Of a stretch of DNA of 64,000 nucleotides, positions 53,309-63,303 are shown in pieces. The stretch spans positions 434,001-498,000 of the forward strand of contig CAYXYB010000001.1 in assembly GCA_964469215.1 (NCBI GenBank), read 5' to 3'. The translations under genes and the position numbers were made by a program. Each line of letters begins with the position of its first letter. Position 1 is the first letter of the stretch. The notes beneath the pieces are model-generated. The model did no database searches, was not told the origin of the DNA, and saw only the letters and a program-made list of their open reading frames with translations. The stretch comes from SKPS01 sp964469215. GTDB lineage: Bacteria; Bacteroidota; Bacteroidia; Bacteroidales; SKPS01.

Positions 53309-54439
53309 GTGAAAAAAGATTTGTACACTATACTTGCCAAAACTCTGGCAGGCCTTGAGGAGGTGCTGGCGGAAGAGCTTGAAGAACTTGGGGTAGAAAA
53401 TCCTGTTGTAGGTAACAGAGCAGTTACATTTCAGGCGGATCAAAAATTATTATACCGGGTAAATCTATGGAGCCGCATAGCTTTGCGGTTCTTCAGATTG
53501 ATAGACACCTTTAAAATAAACCAGGTGCAAGACCTGTATGACGGAGTCGCCCAAACCCAGTGGTGGAAACTGATTGGTGTTGACCAGACCTTCAGGATCG
53601 ACAATACTGTAAGCTCAGAACTGTTCAACAACCCCCTCTATGCTTCACTCGTTGCCAAAGATGCAATTGTTGATCAGTTCAGAAGACGTTTCAATGAGAG
53701 ACCTTCTGTCAGTAAAGAAACTCCCGATTTCACACTACTGCTGGCCATTAAAGGCAATCTGTGCAGTTTATATCTCGATAGTACCGGTGATGCTTTGTTT
53801 AAACGTGGATACCGTATCAACACAGTTGCTGCTCCAATCAACGAAGTGCTGGCAGCCGGAATATTGAAGATCAGCGGCTGGCACCCCGGAATTGCTCTTG
53901 TGGATCCAATGTGCGGTTCAGGTACAATACCTGTTGAAGCTGCCCTCATGGGCATGAATATCCCACCGGGATTCAACAGAGGCTATTTCGCCTTCATGAA
54001 ATGGCCCGACTTTAACAGATTCGCCTGGAAAGAAATAAAATCTGAAGTGTTTTCAAAACAAAGAGATGTAACCCTGAAAATATACGGTTTCGATATCTCT
54101 GAAGGAAATTTGCGAATTGCTGATGAAAACATAAGATCGCTGAGAATGCACAAAGATATTGTGCTTGGTAAAGCCGATTTTCTGACTCTTACACCTCCGG
54201 AACCGGAAGGCATACTTGTGTTCAATCCACCATACGGCGAAAGATTGAAGAAAGAGAACCTGATTGAGTTTTACCGCAAGATAGGGGATGCCATGAAAAA
54301 GAATTTTAAAGGTTATACAGCATGGATCGTAAGCTCCGATATGGATGCCCTCAAAGCCATCGGACTTAAACCAAATGCCAGGCACACCCTGTATAACGGT
54401 AAGCTTGAATGCCGTCTGATAGCTTACAGGTTGTTCTGA
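53309..54439 (+). CDS. THUMP-domain rRNA methyltransferase (RlmL N-terminal-like)
   Basis: A 376-residue class I SAM-dependent RNA methyltransferase, starting at GTG 9 bases after the previous gene. Residues about 5-155 form a ferredoxin-like plus THUMP RNA-binding part. The methyltransferase follows with motif I Asp199-PMCGSGT206 and the base-binding NPPYGERL at about 310. The layout matches the N2-guanine methyltransferase half of E. coli RlmL (23S G2445); the fused RlmK half is absent. RNA substrate is inferred. Confidence 0.88.
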   Translation: MKKDLYTILAKTLAGLEEVLAEELEELGVENPVVGNRAVTFQADQKLLYRVNLWSRIALRFFRLIDTFKINQVQDLYDGVAQTQWWKLIGVDQTFRIDNTVSSELFNNPLYASLVAKDAIVDQFRRRFNERPSVSKETPDFTLLLAIKGNLCSLYLDSTGDALFKRGYRINTVAAPINEVLAAGILKISGWHPGIALVDPMCGSGTIPVEAALMGMNIPPGFNRGYFAFMKWPDFNRFAWKEIKSEVFSKQRDVTLKIYGFDISEGNLRIADENIRSLRMHKDIVLGKADFLTLTPPEPEGILVFNPPYGERLKKENLIEFYRKIGDAMKKNFKGYTAWIVSSDMDALKAIGLKPNARHTLYNGKLECRLIAYRLF

Positions 54440-54498
54440 ATGATTGCTTATATTATCCCTTCTTATTGGAAGGTTATATTGCTTAATAATAATTATGT

Positions 54499-55479
54499 AT
54501 GACTGACATAAAAACAATAGGTGTGCTTACCAGTGGAGGTGATGCCCCGGGAATGAACGCGGCCATAAGGGCAGTTGTAAGAACAGCATTGTATTATAAA
54601 CTTGATGTCTTTGGTATATACAGAGGCTATGAAGGCCTTATCGACGGGGAAATTCAACAAATGAATTACAGATCGGTGGCCAAAATAATCCAGAGAGGGG
54701 GCACTATTCTGCAGTCGGCAAGGAGTCCGGGGTTCAGAAATAAAGAGGGTATGGAAAAAGCATACAGCAACCTTAGGAATCATAATATTGACGGGTTGGT
54801 GGTTATTGGCGGAGACGGCACCTTCAGAGGTGCCGAAGAATTCAGCAACGGGTATGGTATTAAAGTAGTCGGTGTGCCCGGAACTATTGATAATGATCTG
54901 TTTGGAAGTGATTTTACAATTGGTTACGATACAGCTATAAACACTGTGGTAGAAGCTGTTGACAAGATCAGGGATACAGCAGGTTCTCATAACAGGCTAT
55001 TCTTTATCGAAGTGATGGGAAGGGATGCTGGTTTTATTGCCCTCAGAAGTGGAATCGCCACAGGAGCAGAGGATATTCTGATACCGGAAACAAAAACCAG
55101 TATCGATGAACTTGTTTCAAAACTAAGATACAACCGCAGCGAGACGAAAACATCTGGAATAATAATAGTTGCCGAAGGGGATGAAGAGGGTGGTGCTTAC
55201 GAGGTCGCAAGAAAAGTTACCGAGCAGTTCTCCGGCTATTCAACGAGGGTTACTGTTCTTGGCCATGTGCAAAGAGGTGGATCACCAACCTGCATGGACA
55301 GGGTTCTGGCAAGTACTCTTGGCTATGAATCTGTAATTGCACTTTTAAATGGCCGGAATAACGTCATGGTTGGGCAGGTAAACAAAAAAATTGCCTATAC
55401 ACCCTTCACCATGGCAACAAAGCATCACCAGGATATAAACCGCCAGATGCTTGAGATGGCAAGGATACTGTCTCTTTAA
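54499..55479 (+). CDS. pfkA: 6-phosphofructokinase
   Basis: A 326-residue glycolytic phosphofructokinase. GVLTSGGDAPGMNAAIRAVV opens the protein, GGDGTFRGA forms the nucleotide loop, GTIDNDLFGSDFTIGYDTA contains the catalytic Asp, and the fructose-6-phosphate loop EVMGRDAGFIAL is intact. Length and motifs fit the ATP-dependent PfkA group rather than the pyrophosphate-dependent one. It lies 11 bases before priA, and the two may be co-transcribed. Confidence 0.96.
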   Translation: MTDIKTIGVLTSGGDAPGMNAAIRAVVRTALYYKLDVFGIYRGYEGLIDGEIQQMNYRSVAKIIQRGGTILQSARSPGFRNKEGMEKAYSNLRNHNIDGLVVIGGDGTFRGAEEFSNGYGIKVVGVPGTIDNDLFGSDFTIGYDTAINTVVEAVDKIRDTAGSHNRLFFIEVMGRDAGFIALRSGIATGAEDILIPETKTSIDELVSKLRYNRSETKTSGIIIVAEGDEEGGAYEVARKVTEQFSGYSTRVTVLGHVQRGGSPTCMDRVLASTLGYESVIALLNGRNNVMVGQVNKKIAYTPFTMATKHHQDINRQMLEMARILSL

Positions 55480-55490
55480 GCAGCGATTTG

Positions 55491-57977
55491 ATGGAGGCGC
55501 TCATTAAATATGCTGAGGTGATTCTTCCGGTTCCACTGCCGGGATACTTTACATATATTATTCCCTCTAATCTCGAATATACTGCCCTTCCGGGAAAAAG
55601 AGTGGTGGTCTCCTTCGGAAAACGGAGGGTAATGGCAGGAATAATCAGAAGAATTACTGATGAATGCAAAACTACCTCAGAACCCAAAAATGTTCTCGAT
55701 GTCCTTGATGAAGAACCGCTACTTGATGAAAATCACCTTCGGCTCTGGGAGTGGATGGCCAGGTATTATCTGTGTACACCTGGTGAGGTTATGATGGCAG
55801 CCATGCCAGCCCTCTTCCGCCTCGAAAGCGAAACATCGGTTTCAAAAGATCCCTCCTGGAACGGAAAAACTGAACATCTTACAGATAACGAATATTTGAT
55901 CGTTGAGGCGCTGAAATTTTCAGAAAAACTCACAATAAGCCAGATTGCAGAAATCATAGGCCGCAAAAAAGTCTTAAACCTTTTGCAGGGATTGATCGAA
56001 AAGGGAGTTTTGATATCCTGTGAGACAATTGTCGATTCCTACAAGCCTAAAACAATATCCATGGTTAGGCTAGGTGATCCGTATTGCAATGAAACGGAAC
56101 TCAGAGACATCTTCACAGTTCTTGAGAAAAGAGCTTATAAGCAGCTGGAATTGCTGATGTATTATGTACAAAAGTCAAATATCAGCACTTGCAATTCTGA
56201 AGGAATAAGCAGACAACAGCTCCTGGAGGAAACAGGTGCTTCAGCTGCCTCATTTACTGCCCTGCTTGCGAAAGGTATTTTCGAAGAGTTTACAGTGGAG
56301 GTTTCCCGGTTGGGTAATTTTCAACAAATTTCAGATCCCGGAAAGATAGTCCTCAGTAAACAACAGAACGAAGCACTGCAATCTATAAATGAAGGTTTTA
56401 TAAAAAACAGCCCGGTACTTTTACATGGAGTTACAGGAAGTGGTAAAACCGAAATATATATCAAGCTTATCAGCAATGTTTTGGATCAGGGCAAACAGGT
56501 TTTATACCTTCTGCCTGAAATTGCCCTTACAAGTCAGATTATTAACAGAATGAGATCTTTCTTCGGCAACAAGGTGCAGATATTCCATTCAAGAAATTCC
56601 GACCGTGAAAGGGCTGAACTCTGGAACAGGATTATACGGTTCAAGGGTGAAGACAATGACCCTTTTATCCTGATAAGTGCAAGATCAGGGATATTTCTGC
56701 CATTGACCGACCCGGGACTTGTAATAATTGACGAGGAACATGATTACTCATTCAAGCAGTCGGATCCCGCACCAAGATACCATGCCAGGGATGCTGCAAT
56801 AATGTATGCCAGGATATATGGCATACCTGTGTTGCTGGGTTCGGCAACACCTGCTGTGGAATCATACCATAATGCTGTTACAGGGAAATACCACCTTGTA
56901 AACCTGCCCGTAAGATATGGAGAAAGCCGGTTGCCCGAAGTACTGGTGGCCGATGTGGCTGAAGCTATGAGAAGACGTGAGATGAAATCACATTACACTC
57001 CTTTGCTTATCAGCCAAATTAAGAAAGCATTGACTGACAGGCAGCAGGTAATCCTTTTTCAGAACCGGCGGGGTTTTTCCCTCAGAGTCTATTGCCTCTC
57101 CTGCGGATGGCACCCGGGTTGCCCCAATTGTGATGTTACCCTTACATATCACAAATTCATAGATAAACTTAAATGCCACTATTGCGGATATTTACGCAGT
57201 GTGCCATCAAGTTGCAACGACTGTGGATCCGGTGAGATACGCACATCGGGATTTGGCACTGAAAAGATTGAAGAGGAGATTTCGATACTCTTCCCTGAGG
57301 CCGTTGTCCAACGCATGGATTTTGACACCACCCGAAAAAGGAATTCATACCAGAATATTATCCAGGACTTCGAAAAGCGCAAAACAGATATTCTTATCGG
57401 AACGCAGATGGTAACCAAAGGGCTTGATTTCAGCAACGTCGGTGTTGTAGGTGTTATGAATGCTGACAGCATGATTGCCTTCCCCGATTTCAGGTCTTTC
57501 GAGAGAAGCTTTCAGCATATAGTGCAGGTAAGCGGCCGCGCCGGCCGCCAGGCAAAACGCGGGATTGTGGTTGTGCAAACAACAAGACCGGGTCATGATG
57601 TTATTAAACTTGCCATAGGAAATAACTATACCGGCATGTTCAACCTTCAGATTTCCGAAAGAAAACAGTTTCTTTATCCACCATTCTGCAGGCTGGTTAG
57701 GATTGTATGCAAATCAACAAAAAGAGAAAACCTGAACGACGCCTCTATGCAAATCGCAACATCGCTCCGCAGTAAATTCCCCGACCCTGTCCTCGGTCCT
57801 GAATATCCCGCTGTCTCCCGGATCAAAAACCAGTATATCCGTCATATCCTGATAAAACTTACTCCAGACGGGACATTGAGCGAAAAAAAACGCATTGTCG
57901 GTAATGTCGTAAACCAGTTCAAATCAAATCCCGCCTTCAGATCAGTTCGATTTATAATAGACGTCGACCCTTACTAA
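55491..57977 (+). CDS. priA: Primosomal protein N' (replication restart helicase)
   Basis: An 828-residue superfamily 2 helicase that reloads the replisome at stalled forks. The N-terminal 3'-DNA-binding domain (LPGYFTYIIP, PGKRVVVSFGKR) is followed by Walker A GVTGSGKT (Lys319) and the DEEH box in IDEEHDYSFKQ. Eight zinc-binding cysteines span about 538-581 (CLSCGWHPGCPNCD, CHYCGY, CNDCGS). GTQMVTKGLDFSNVGVVGV and QVSGRAGR are helicase motifs V and VI. The ATG at 55491 is preferred over a TTG one codon earlier. Confidence 0.96.
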   Translation: MEALIKYAEVILPVPLPGYFTYIIPSNLEYTALPGKRVVVSFGKRRVMAGIIRRITDECKTTSEPKNVLDVLDEEPLLDENHLRLWEWMARYYLCTPGEVMMAAMPALFRLESETSVSKDPSWNGKTEHLTDNEYLIVEALKFSEKLTISQIAEIIGRKKVLNLLQGLIEKGVLISCETIVDSYKPKTISMVRLGDPYCNETELRDIFTVLEKRAYKQLELLMYYVQKSNISTCNSEGISRQQLLEETGASAASFTALLAKGIFEEFTVEVSRLGNFQQISDPGKIVLSKQQNEALQSINEGFIKNSPVLLHGVTGSGKTEIYIKLISNVLDQGKQVLYLLPEIALTSQIINRMRSFFGNKVQIFHSRNSDRERAELWNRIIRFKGEDNDPFILISARSGIFLPLTDPGLVIIDEEHDYSFKQSDPAPRYHARDAAIMYARIYGIPVLLGSATPAVESYHNAVTGKYHLVNLPVRYGESRLPEVLVADVAEAMRRREMKSHYTPLLISQIKKALTDRQQVILFQNRRGFSLRVYCLSCGWHPGCPNCDVTLTYHKFIDKLKCHYCGYLRSVPSSCNDCGSGEIRTSGFGTEKIEEEISILFPEAVVQRMDFDTTRKRNSYQNIIQDFEKRKTDILIGTQMVTKGLDFSNVGVVGVMNADSMIAFPDFRSFERSFQHIVQVSGRAGRQAKRGIVVVQTTRPGHDVIKLAIGNNYTGMFNLQISERKQFLYPPFCRLVRIVCKSTKRENLNDASMQIATSLRSKFPDPVLGPEYPAVSRIKNQYIRHILIKLTPDGTLSEKKRIVGNVVNQFKSNPAFRSVRFIIDVDPY

Positions 57978-58070
57978 AACACCCATAAACATACCACCAA
58001 AAAACCCGCAAATTCGTGATACTTTCAAACTTTCAAACTTGATAAACTCATAAACCAAACAACCCATCCC

Positions 58071-58466
58071 TCACTCTTCAATAATAAGGTATATATCCTC
58101 ATTATCCCTTTTCATCAGGTATTCTTCACGCCCGAAGGTTTCTATCTCACCTAGGTCATGTGTCAGTTGTTCCCTTATCCTCTCATTTATTCCGATCTCC
58201 TCAATGTAATACTTTTTCTGCATGTTCATATGACGCAGCTCAGTATTAACCCTATACCGCGATATCAGATTGTTGCTGTCGAAAAATAATAACCATACGA
58301 TAAAAAACAGAATGGTAAGGAGGTATTTGTTGGAAATGATTCTTATCAACCTTGACCTTTTACGTTCTGGCTTTTCCCCATTTTTAGGATTTCCTGTTTT
58401 TTCATCACTTTCAGGAGCATCAGGTGACAGCTCCTCTTCGAACAACTTTTCGTCTTCGTATTGCAT
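58071..58466 (-). CDS. FtsB/DivIC-family cell division protein
   Basis: A 131-residue bitopic membrane protein of the septum-formation initiator family. An acidic then basic cytoplasmic part (about 1-45) leads to one membrane helix (YLLTILFFIVWLLFF), then a periplasmic coiled coil (YRVNTELRHMNMQKKYYIEE) and the conserved EYLMKRDNEDIYLI end. FtsB-type proteins hold FtsL and FtsQ together in the divisome. The cytoplasmic extension is longer than in E. coli FtsB. It is convergent with priA. Confidence 0.85.
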   Translation of the reverse strand: MQYEDEKLFEEELSPDAPESDEKTGNPKNGEKPERKRSRLIRIISNKYLLTILFFIVWLLFFDSNNLISRYRVNTELRHMNMQKKYYIEEIGINERIREQLTHDLGEIETFGREEYLMKRDNEDIYLIIEE

Positions 58467-58601
58467 CTTGATTTTCTTTAGCCAATAAAGATAGTGCCTT
58501 TACAGGCTGATTTCGATTAATAACCATCAAATTTTCAACCTTCGTTTGTTAATGAAAACAATAGCTATAATTTTTGTATCTTGCATTCAAATTCAGGTTT
58601 T

Positions 58602-59351
58602 ATGACAGTTGAAACATTAATCACCTATCTGATATATGTATGTGGCGCTGTTCTTATATGGCTAGGGATAAGGTATTTCTGGATTGGTATCAGGCAGAGG
58701 GTACACCATCCCGAGCAATGGACAGAATACAGGAAACTTGGAAAAATTCCGGTTGAACTGATTGCCTTCGAGAAAAGGTATGATGATAAGATAAGGTTGT
58801 ATAATCTTTGGTTTCAGATTAAAAGGCTGGATGAAGAATATATCCCGGGCGATTTTGCCGAATTGGGTGTTTACAAAGGAGACTCTGCATGGATTATCAA
58901 CAAGCTTGACCCTGAAAGAATGCTTCATCTTTTCGATACTTTCAAGGGATTTTCCGACAATGATCTTGCTTTTGAAACCGGTGAAGCTGCCAGATATTCA
59001 TGGCACGACTTTGCCGATACCGATGCAGAAATGGTTATGCAGAAGCTTGGAATGAGCGACAGGGTTGTAATTCATGAAGGGTATTTTCCTTTAACCACAA
59101 AGGGATTGGAGGAGGTGCGTTTTGCTCTGGTACACATTGATGCTGATCTGTATGCACCTATTAAGGCAGGTCTTGAGTTTTTTTACCCGAGATTAGCTCC
59201 AGGTGGAGTGATCATGGTGCACGATTATTCACGCCAGTGGGAAGGCCTGCGAAAAGCAGTGGATGACTTCTCCCTCACCATACCGGAGACACTTATACAT
59301 GTGGCTGACAGGTTTGGCACTGTTATGATAGTCAAAAACAGACATATATAA
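58602..59351 (+). CDS. TylF/MycF-family O-methyltransferase-like protein with membrane anchor
   Basis: A 249-residue protein from the ATG at 58602; an in-frame TTG at 58581 falls within a possible -7 region. One N-terminal membrane helix (TYLIYVCGAVLIWLGIRYF) precedes a TylF-type SAM-dependent domain. Its motifs are GDFAELGVYKGDSAW, LFDTFKGFSD and VHIDADLYAPIKAGLEFFYP, ending with GGVIMVHDY. Characterised members methylate macrolide sugars, but in genomes like this one the substrate is more likely a cell-surface sugar. No sugar-biosynthesis neighbours support a firm choice. Confidence 0.85.
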   Translation: MTVETLITYLIYVCGAVLIWLGIRYFWIGIRQRVHHPEQWTEYRKLGKIPVELIAFEKRYDDKIRLYNLWFQIKRLDEEYIPGDFAELGVYKGDSAWIINKLDPERMLHLFDTFKGFSDNDLAFETGEAARYSWHDFADTDAEMVMQKLGMSDRVVIHEGYFPLTTKGLEEVRFALVHIDADLYAPIKAGLEFFYPRLAPGGVIMVHDYSRQWEGLRKAVDDFSLTIPETLIHVADRFGTVMIVKNRHI

Positions 59352-59426
59352 GGTTCACTTAATCAGTGTTCGCATTAGACTGACTTATACTTTTCGGTAT
59401 ATTATGACGATAGAAACCGGATTTTG

Positions 59427-60752
59427 TTAAATCGATTCTCCAAGAAGGGTTGCAGTGGTGCAATCCTTAACCTTAACTTTAACCTTATCGCCAGGCGACT
59501 GGCCTGCTGAAGGGAAAACCAAAACCTTATTATGAGATGTACGGCCGAAAAGTGCTTTTTCCGATTTCTTTGACACACCCTCAACAAGTACCTCAAATGT
59601 TTTCCCCAGATCAGCAAGGTTGCTTGCATGTGACAACTCCCTCTGAAGTGCAATTATCTCATTCAGCCTCCTTTTCTTTATAGCCAATGGAACATCGTCA
59701 GTAATTTTTTCAGCAGCCAGGGTACCCGGGCGTTCCGAATACGCAAACATATAGGCAAAGTCAAATCTGCATTCTTTCATCAGTGTCAGAGTTTCCTGAT
59801 GATCCTGCTCGTTTTCGGTGCAAAACCCTGCTATCATATCGGTGCTTATTGCAATTCCGGAAACAGATGATCTTAATTTCTCAACACGTCCTGCGTACCA
59901 CTCCCTGGTATAGTTCCGGTTCATAAGATTCAGAATCCTGTTGCTTCCTGATTGTGCAGGCAGGTGAAAATGATTGCAGATGTTAGAAAATGATGCGATT
60001 ACATCAATAAGATTGTCTGAAAGATCTTTTGGATGCGAAGTAGCGAACCTGATCCTCAGCTCCGGAAAAGAATCGGCAATCATGGCAAGCAGACCCGGAA
60101 AACCAATAAATCCTGATAAGGCTAAAGGGTGCTTGAACTTGTATGAGTTGACATTCTGGCCAAGAAGGGTTACCTCTTTGTATCCTTCAGCAACCAACCG
60201 CGAACATTCATCAATTATTGTCTCCGGATCACGGCTCCTCTCCCTGCCCCGTGTGTATGGCACTACACAATATGAGCAAAAATTCTCGCAACCACGCATA
60301 ATCGAGATGAAAGCAGAAACACCGTTCGATGAGTATCGCACAGGCTCCAGATCATCATAAGTCTCTTCCTCTGAAAGAATTACATTAGCTGCCCTTTGCC
60401 CTGAAAAGGCATATGCCAGTAATGAAGGTAAATCCCGGTAACTGTCAGGACCGGCTATTAAATCCACAACAGGCTCCTCATCAAGTAACTGCTCCTTCAT
60501 CCTTTCTGCCATACACCCCACAACACCGATGGTCAAAGACGGACGCTTTCGCTTTAATCCCGAAAGTTCACGCAAACGCTTTCTTACACGCTGTTCGGCG
60601 TTGTCTCTAACAGCACAGGTGTTTATAAGTATAAGATCAGCATCTGCTGCTTTACGGCAGATAGAATATCCCTCTCCTGTCATTACCGAAGCAATGATCT
60701 CACTGTCAGAAAAATTCATCTGGCATCCAAATGTCTCGATGAAAAGCTTCAT
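59427..60752 (-). CDS. miaB: tRNA-2-methylthio-N6-dimethylallyladenosine synthase
   Basis: A 441-residue radical SAM methylthiotransferase that adds a methylthio group to i6A37 in tRNAs reading U-starting codons. The auxiliary cluster cysteines are Cys10, Cys46 and Cys80 (FGCQMN, NTCAVRD, VGCMAE). The radical SAM cysteines are Cys155, Cys159 and Cys162 (RGCENFCSYCVVPYTRG). A C-terminal TRAM domain ends at the ILLGES-like TATLLGESI. The spacing of both clusters and the PYTRGRE motif favour MiaB over MtaB or RimO. A -7 box lies just upstream. Confidence 0.96.
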   Translation of the reverse strand: MKLFIETFGCQMNFSDSEIIASVMTGEGYSICRKAADADLILINTCAVRDNAEQRVRKRLRELSGLKRKRPSLTIGVVGCMAERMKEQLLDEEPVVDLIAGPDSYRDLPSLLAYAFSGQRAANVILSEEETYDDLEPVRYSSNGVSAFISIMRGCENFCSYCVVPYTRGRERSRDPETIIDECSRLVAEGYKEVTLLGQNVNSYKFKHPLALSGFIGFPGLLAMIADSFPELRIRFATSHPKDLSDNLIDVIASFSNICNHFHLPAQSGSNRILNLMNRNYTREWYAGRVEKLRSSVSGIAISTDMIAGFCTENEQDHQETLTLMKECRFDFAYMFAYSERPGTLAAEKITDDVPLAIKKRRLNEIIALQRELSHASNLADLGKTFEVLVEGVSKKSEKALFGRTSHNKVLVFPSAGQSPGDKVKVKVKDCTTATLLGESI

Positions 60753-60769
60753 AAAATAACTTTAGCCTG

Positions 60770-60777
60770 CAAAATTA
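60770..60777 (-). promoter_or_regulatory. -7 box of miaB
   Basis: TAATTTTG on the minus strand, a full match giving a leader of about 11 bases. Confidence 0.45.
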
Positions 60778-60936
60778 ACATATAATGTTTATACCCTTTA
60801 CCGCTAAGATTTGCGACAAATTGGACAGGTTGAAATACCATATTAATTAATTTCGTTTACTTTGCACCACTTTTCCAGATAAAGTGAAAGTGAAATTGTC
60901 GAAAGGAACGGATTATTCAATTCAAAACTGAGGTTG

Positions 60937-63267
60937 ATGACGAAAAATCTTGTTATTGTTGAATCACCTGCAAAGGCCAAGACCATAGAAAGATTTCTTG
61001 GACAAGGCTTTGTTGTTAAGTCGAGTTTCGGGCATGTTCGTGATTTAACCAAAAAGGGCTTGGGTGTTGAGATAGAAAAGGGTTTCGAGCCGATATATGA
61101 GGTGCCTGCTGATAAACAAAAGGTTATCCAGGAACTTAAAAAGCATGTTAAGGATGCGGAGGTGGTATGGCTTGCTTCCGATGAGGACAGGGAAGGGGAA
61201 GCCATTGCATGGCACCTTTCCGAGACTTTAAAGCTTAAAAGTGAGAACACACGGCGTATAGTGTTTCATGAGATAACCAAAACAGCTATTGAGAAAGCAG
61301 TTAAAAACCCAAGGCCTATAGACATGCATTTGGTGAAAGCTCAGCAGGCGAGAAGAGTGCTTGATCGTCTGGTAGGTTTCGAACTTTCTCCTCTGTTATG
61401 GAAGAAGGTAAAACCGGCACTCTCGGCAGGCCGTGTCCAGTCGGTGGCAGTCAGGCTGATAGTTGACAGAGAGGATGAAATCCGAAACTTTGTATCCCAT
61501 TCAGCTTTCCGTATCACAGGCCATTTCTACGACCCTTCCAGTGACGGGCAAGCAGTTGTGAAAGCTGAGTATCAGCAACGCTTTGATATTGAAGAGCAGG
61601 CCCGTGATTTCCTGAACCTTTGTATTGGTGCCTCATTTTTGGTTCAAAGTGTTGAAAAAAAACCTGCAAAACGCTCTCCTGCACCACCTTTTACTACCTC
61701 CACACTCCAGCAGGAAGCTGCCAGAAAGCTGGGTTTTTCAGTGGCAAAAACCATGCTTGTAGCACAACAACTCTATGAGAGTGGAAAAATAACCTATATG
61801 CGAACCGACAGTGTGAATCTGTCCGATCTGGCATTGGCTAAGTCTAAAGAGGTTGTTTCTTCGCTTTTTGGTGATAACTACGTAAAAACCCGGAAATACA
61901 AAACCAAGACCAAAGGTGCTCAGGAGGCTCATGAGGCTATCAGGCCTGCTTATCTGGAAAATCAGCAGATTTCAGGAGATGCCTCCCAGAAAAGACTGTA
62001 TGACCTTATCTGGAAACGAACAATCGCTTCCCAGATGAGTGATGCCGAACTTGAAAAAACACAGATAAATATTGCGGTTTCAGCAACCAATACCCCTTTC
62101 ATTGCCCGCGGTGAAGTAGTCACCTTCGATGGATTTCTCAAACTTTATATGGAATCTGTTGATGATGAAAACGAAAACGGAACCGAAGCCAGGTTGCCGG
62201 CAATGAAGACGGGTCAGAAACTTGTCTATGACAAAATAGTCGCAGAACAAAGGTTCTCACAACCACCACCCAGATACTCAGAAGCAAGCCTTGTGAAAAA
62301 GATGGAAGAACTTGGTATTGGGAGGCCAAGCACATATTCTCCAACTATTTCAACTATTCAAAAAAGGGAATATGTTGTGAAGGCTGATAAAGAGGGTGAC
62401 AGCCGCAAACTGACGGATCTTTGTTTAACCAATGGCCTGATTGAAAGACATGAGAAAACAGAGAAGACCGGATATGAAAAGAACAGGATTATACCAACTG
62501 ACCTGGGTACTCTCGTAAACAGATTTCTGGAACAGTATTTTAATGAAATTATTGATTACCATTTTACCGCTGAGGTTGAAAAAGTGTTTGATGAAATTGC
62601 TGATGGGAAAGTACCTTGGAATCAGATGATAGAAATCTTCCACAGCAGATTTCATAAAAAAATTGAAGAAACCGGTGACACAGCAGAGCGTTTCAGGGGA
62701 GACAAACTACTGGGAACCGATCCTGTAACCGGTAAGAAGGTCTTTGTTAAAATAGGCAGATACGGCCCAATGGCTCAGCTTGGAGAAACTGAAAGTGATG
62801 AAGAGGTAAGGTTTGCCGGGTTGCTTAAAAACCAGAGCATTGAATCTGTTACCCTCCAAGAAGTACTCGAGCTTTTCAGATTCCCCAAGACTGTAGGGGA
62901 TTTTGAAGGCAAACCCATGACTGTTGCCACCGGAAGGTTTGGCCCTTATGTTAAGCACGACAATAAGTTCTACTCTATTGGCCGTGGTGATAATCCCCAA
63001 ACCATTAAAGCTGAGCGTGCAGTTGAAATAATACTGGCTAAAAGAGAAAAAGAGCTGGCGAATATTATAAAAACTTTCGACGAAAAGCCAGGCCTGATTG
63101 TGATGAATGGTCGTTTCGGCCCTTATATTGCCTATCAGAAAAAGAACTATAAAATACCCAAAAACAAAGATCCACGCCAGATAACACTTGAGGAGTGTGA
63201 ATCAATTATCTCAGACAATGAAAATAAAAAACCTTCCGGCAGGGCACTCAGGCCCGGGAAGAAGTAA
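60937..63267 (+). CDS. topA: DNA topoisomerase I
   Basis: A 776-residue type IA topoisomerase that relaxes negative supercoils. The TOPRIM domain begins LVIVESPAKAKTIERFLG, with DEDREGEAIAWHL supplying the acidic metal ligands. The active-site tyrosine lies in ITYMRTDSVNLS (Tyr287). The C-terminus consists of topoisomerase C-terminal repeats (GRYGPMAQLG, GRFGPYVKHDNKFYSIG, GRFGPYIAYQKKNYKIP) and has no four-cysteine zinc fingers, unlike the E. coli enzyme. The ATG at 60937 is preferred over a TTG one codon earlier. Confidence 0.97.
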   Translation: MTKNLVIVESPAKAKTIERFLGQGFVVKSSFGHVRDLTKKGLGVEIEKGFEPIYEVPADKQKVIQELKKHVKDAEVVWLASDEDREGEAIAWHLSETLKLKSENTRRIVFHEITKTAIEKAVKNPRPIDMHLVKAQQARRVLDRLVGFELSPLLWKKVKPALSAGRVQSVAVRLIVDREDEIRNFVSHSAFRITGHFYDPSSDGQAVVKAEYQQRFDIEEQARDFLNLCIGASFLVQSVEKKPAKRSPAPPFTTSTLQQEAARKLGFSVAKTMLVAQQLYESGKITYMRTDSVNLSDLALAKSKEVVSSLFGDNYVKTRKYKTKTKGAQEAHEAIRPAYLENQQISGDASQKRLYDLIWKRTIASQMSDAELEKTQINIAVSATNTPFIARGEVVTFDGFLKLYMESVDDENENGTEARLPAMKTGQKLVYDKIVAEQRFSQPPPRYSEASLVKKMEELGIGRPSTYSPTISTIQKREYVVKADKEGDSRKLTDLCLTNGLIERHEKTEKTGYEKNRIIPTDLGTLVNRFLEQYFNEIIDYHFTAEVEKVFDEIADGKVPWNQMIEIFHSRFHKKIEETGDTAERFRGDKLLGTDPVTGKKVFVKIGRYGPMAQLGETESDEEVRFAGLLKNQSIESVTLQEVLELFRFPKTVGDFEGKPMTVATGRFGPYVKHDNKFYSIGRGDNPQTIKAERAVEIILAKREKELANIIKTFDEKPGLIVMNGRFGPYIAYQKKNYKIPKNKDPRQITLEECESIISDNENKKPSGRALRPGKK

Positions 63268-63303
63268 TATTTGCCGTCACCAAACAGAAACATAACAATA
63301 AGT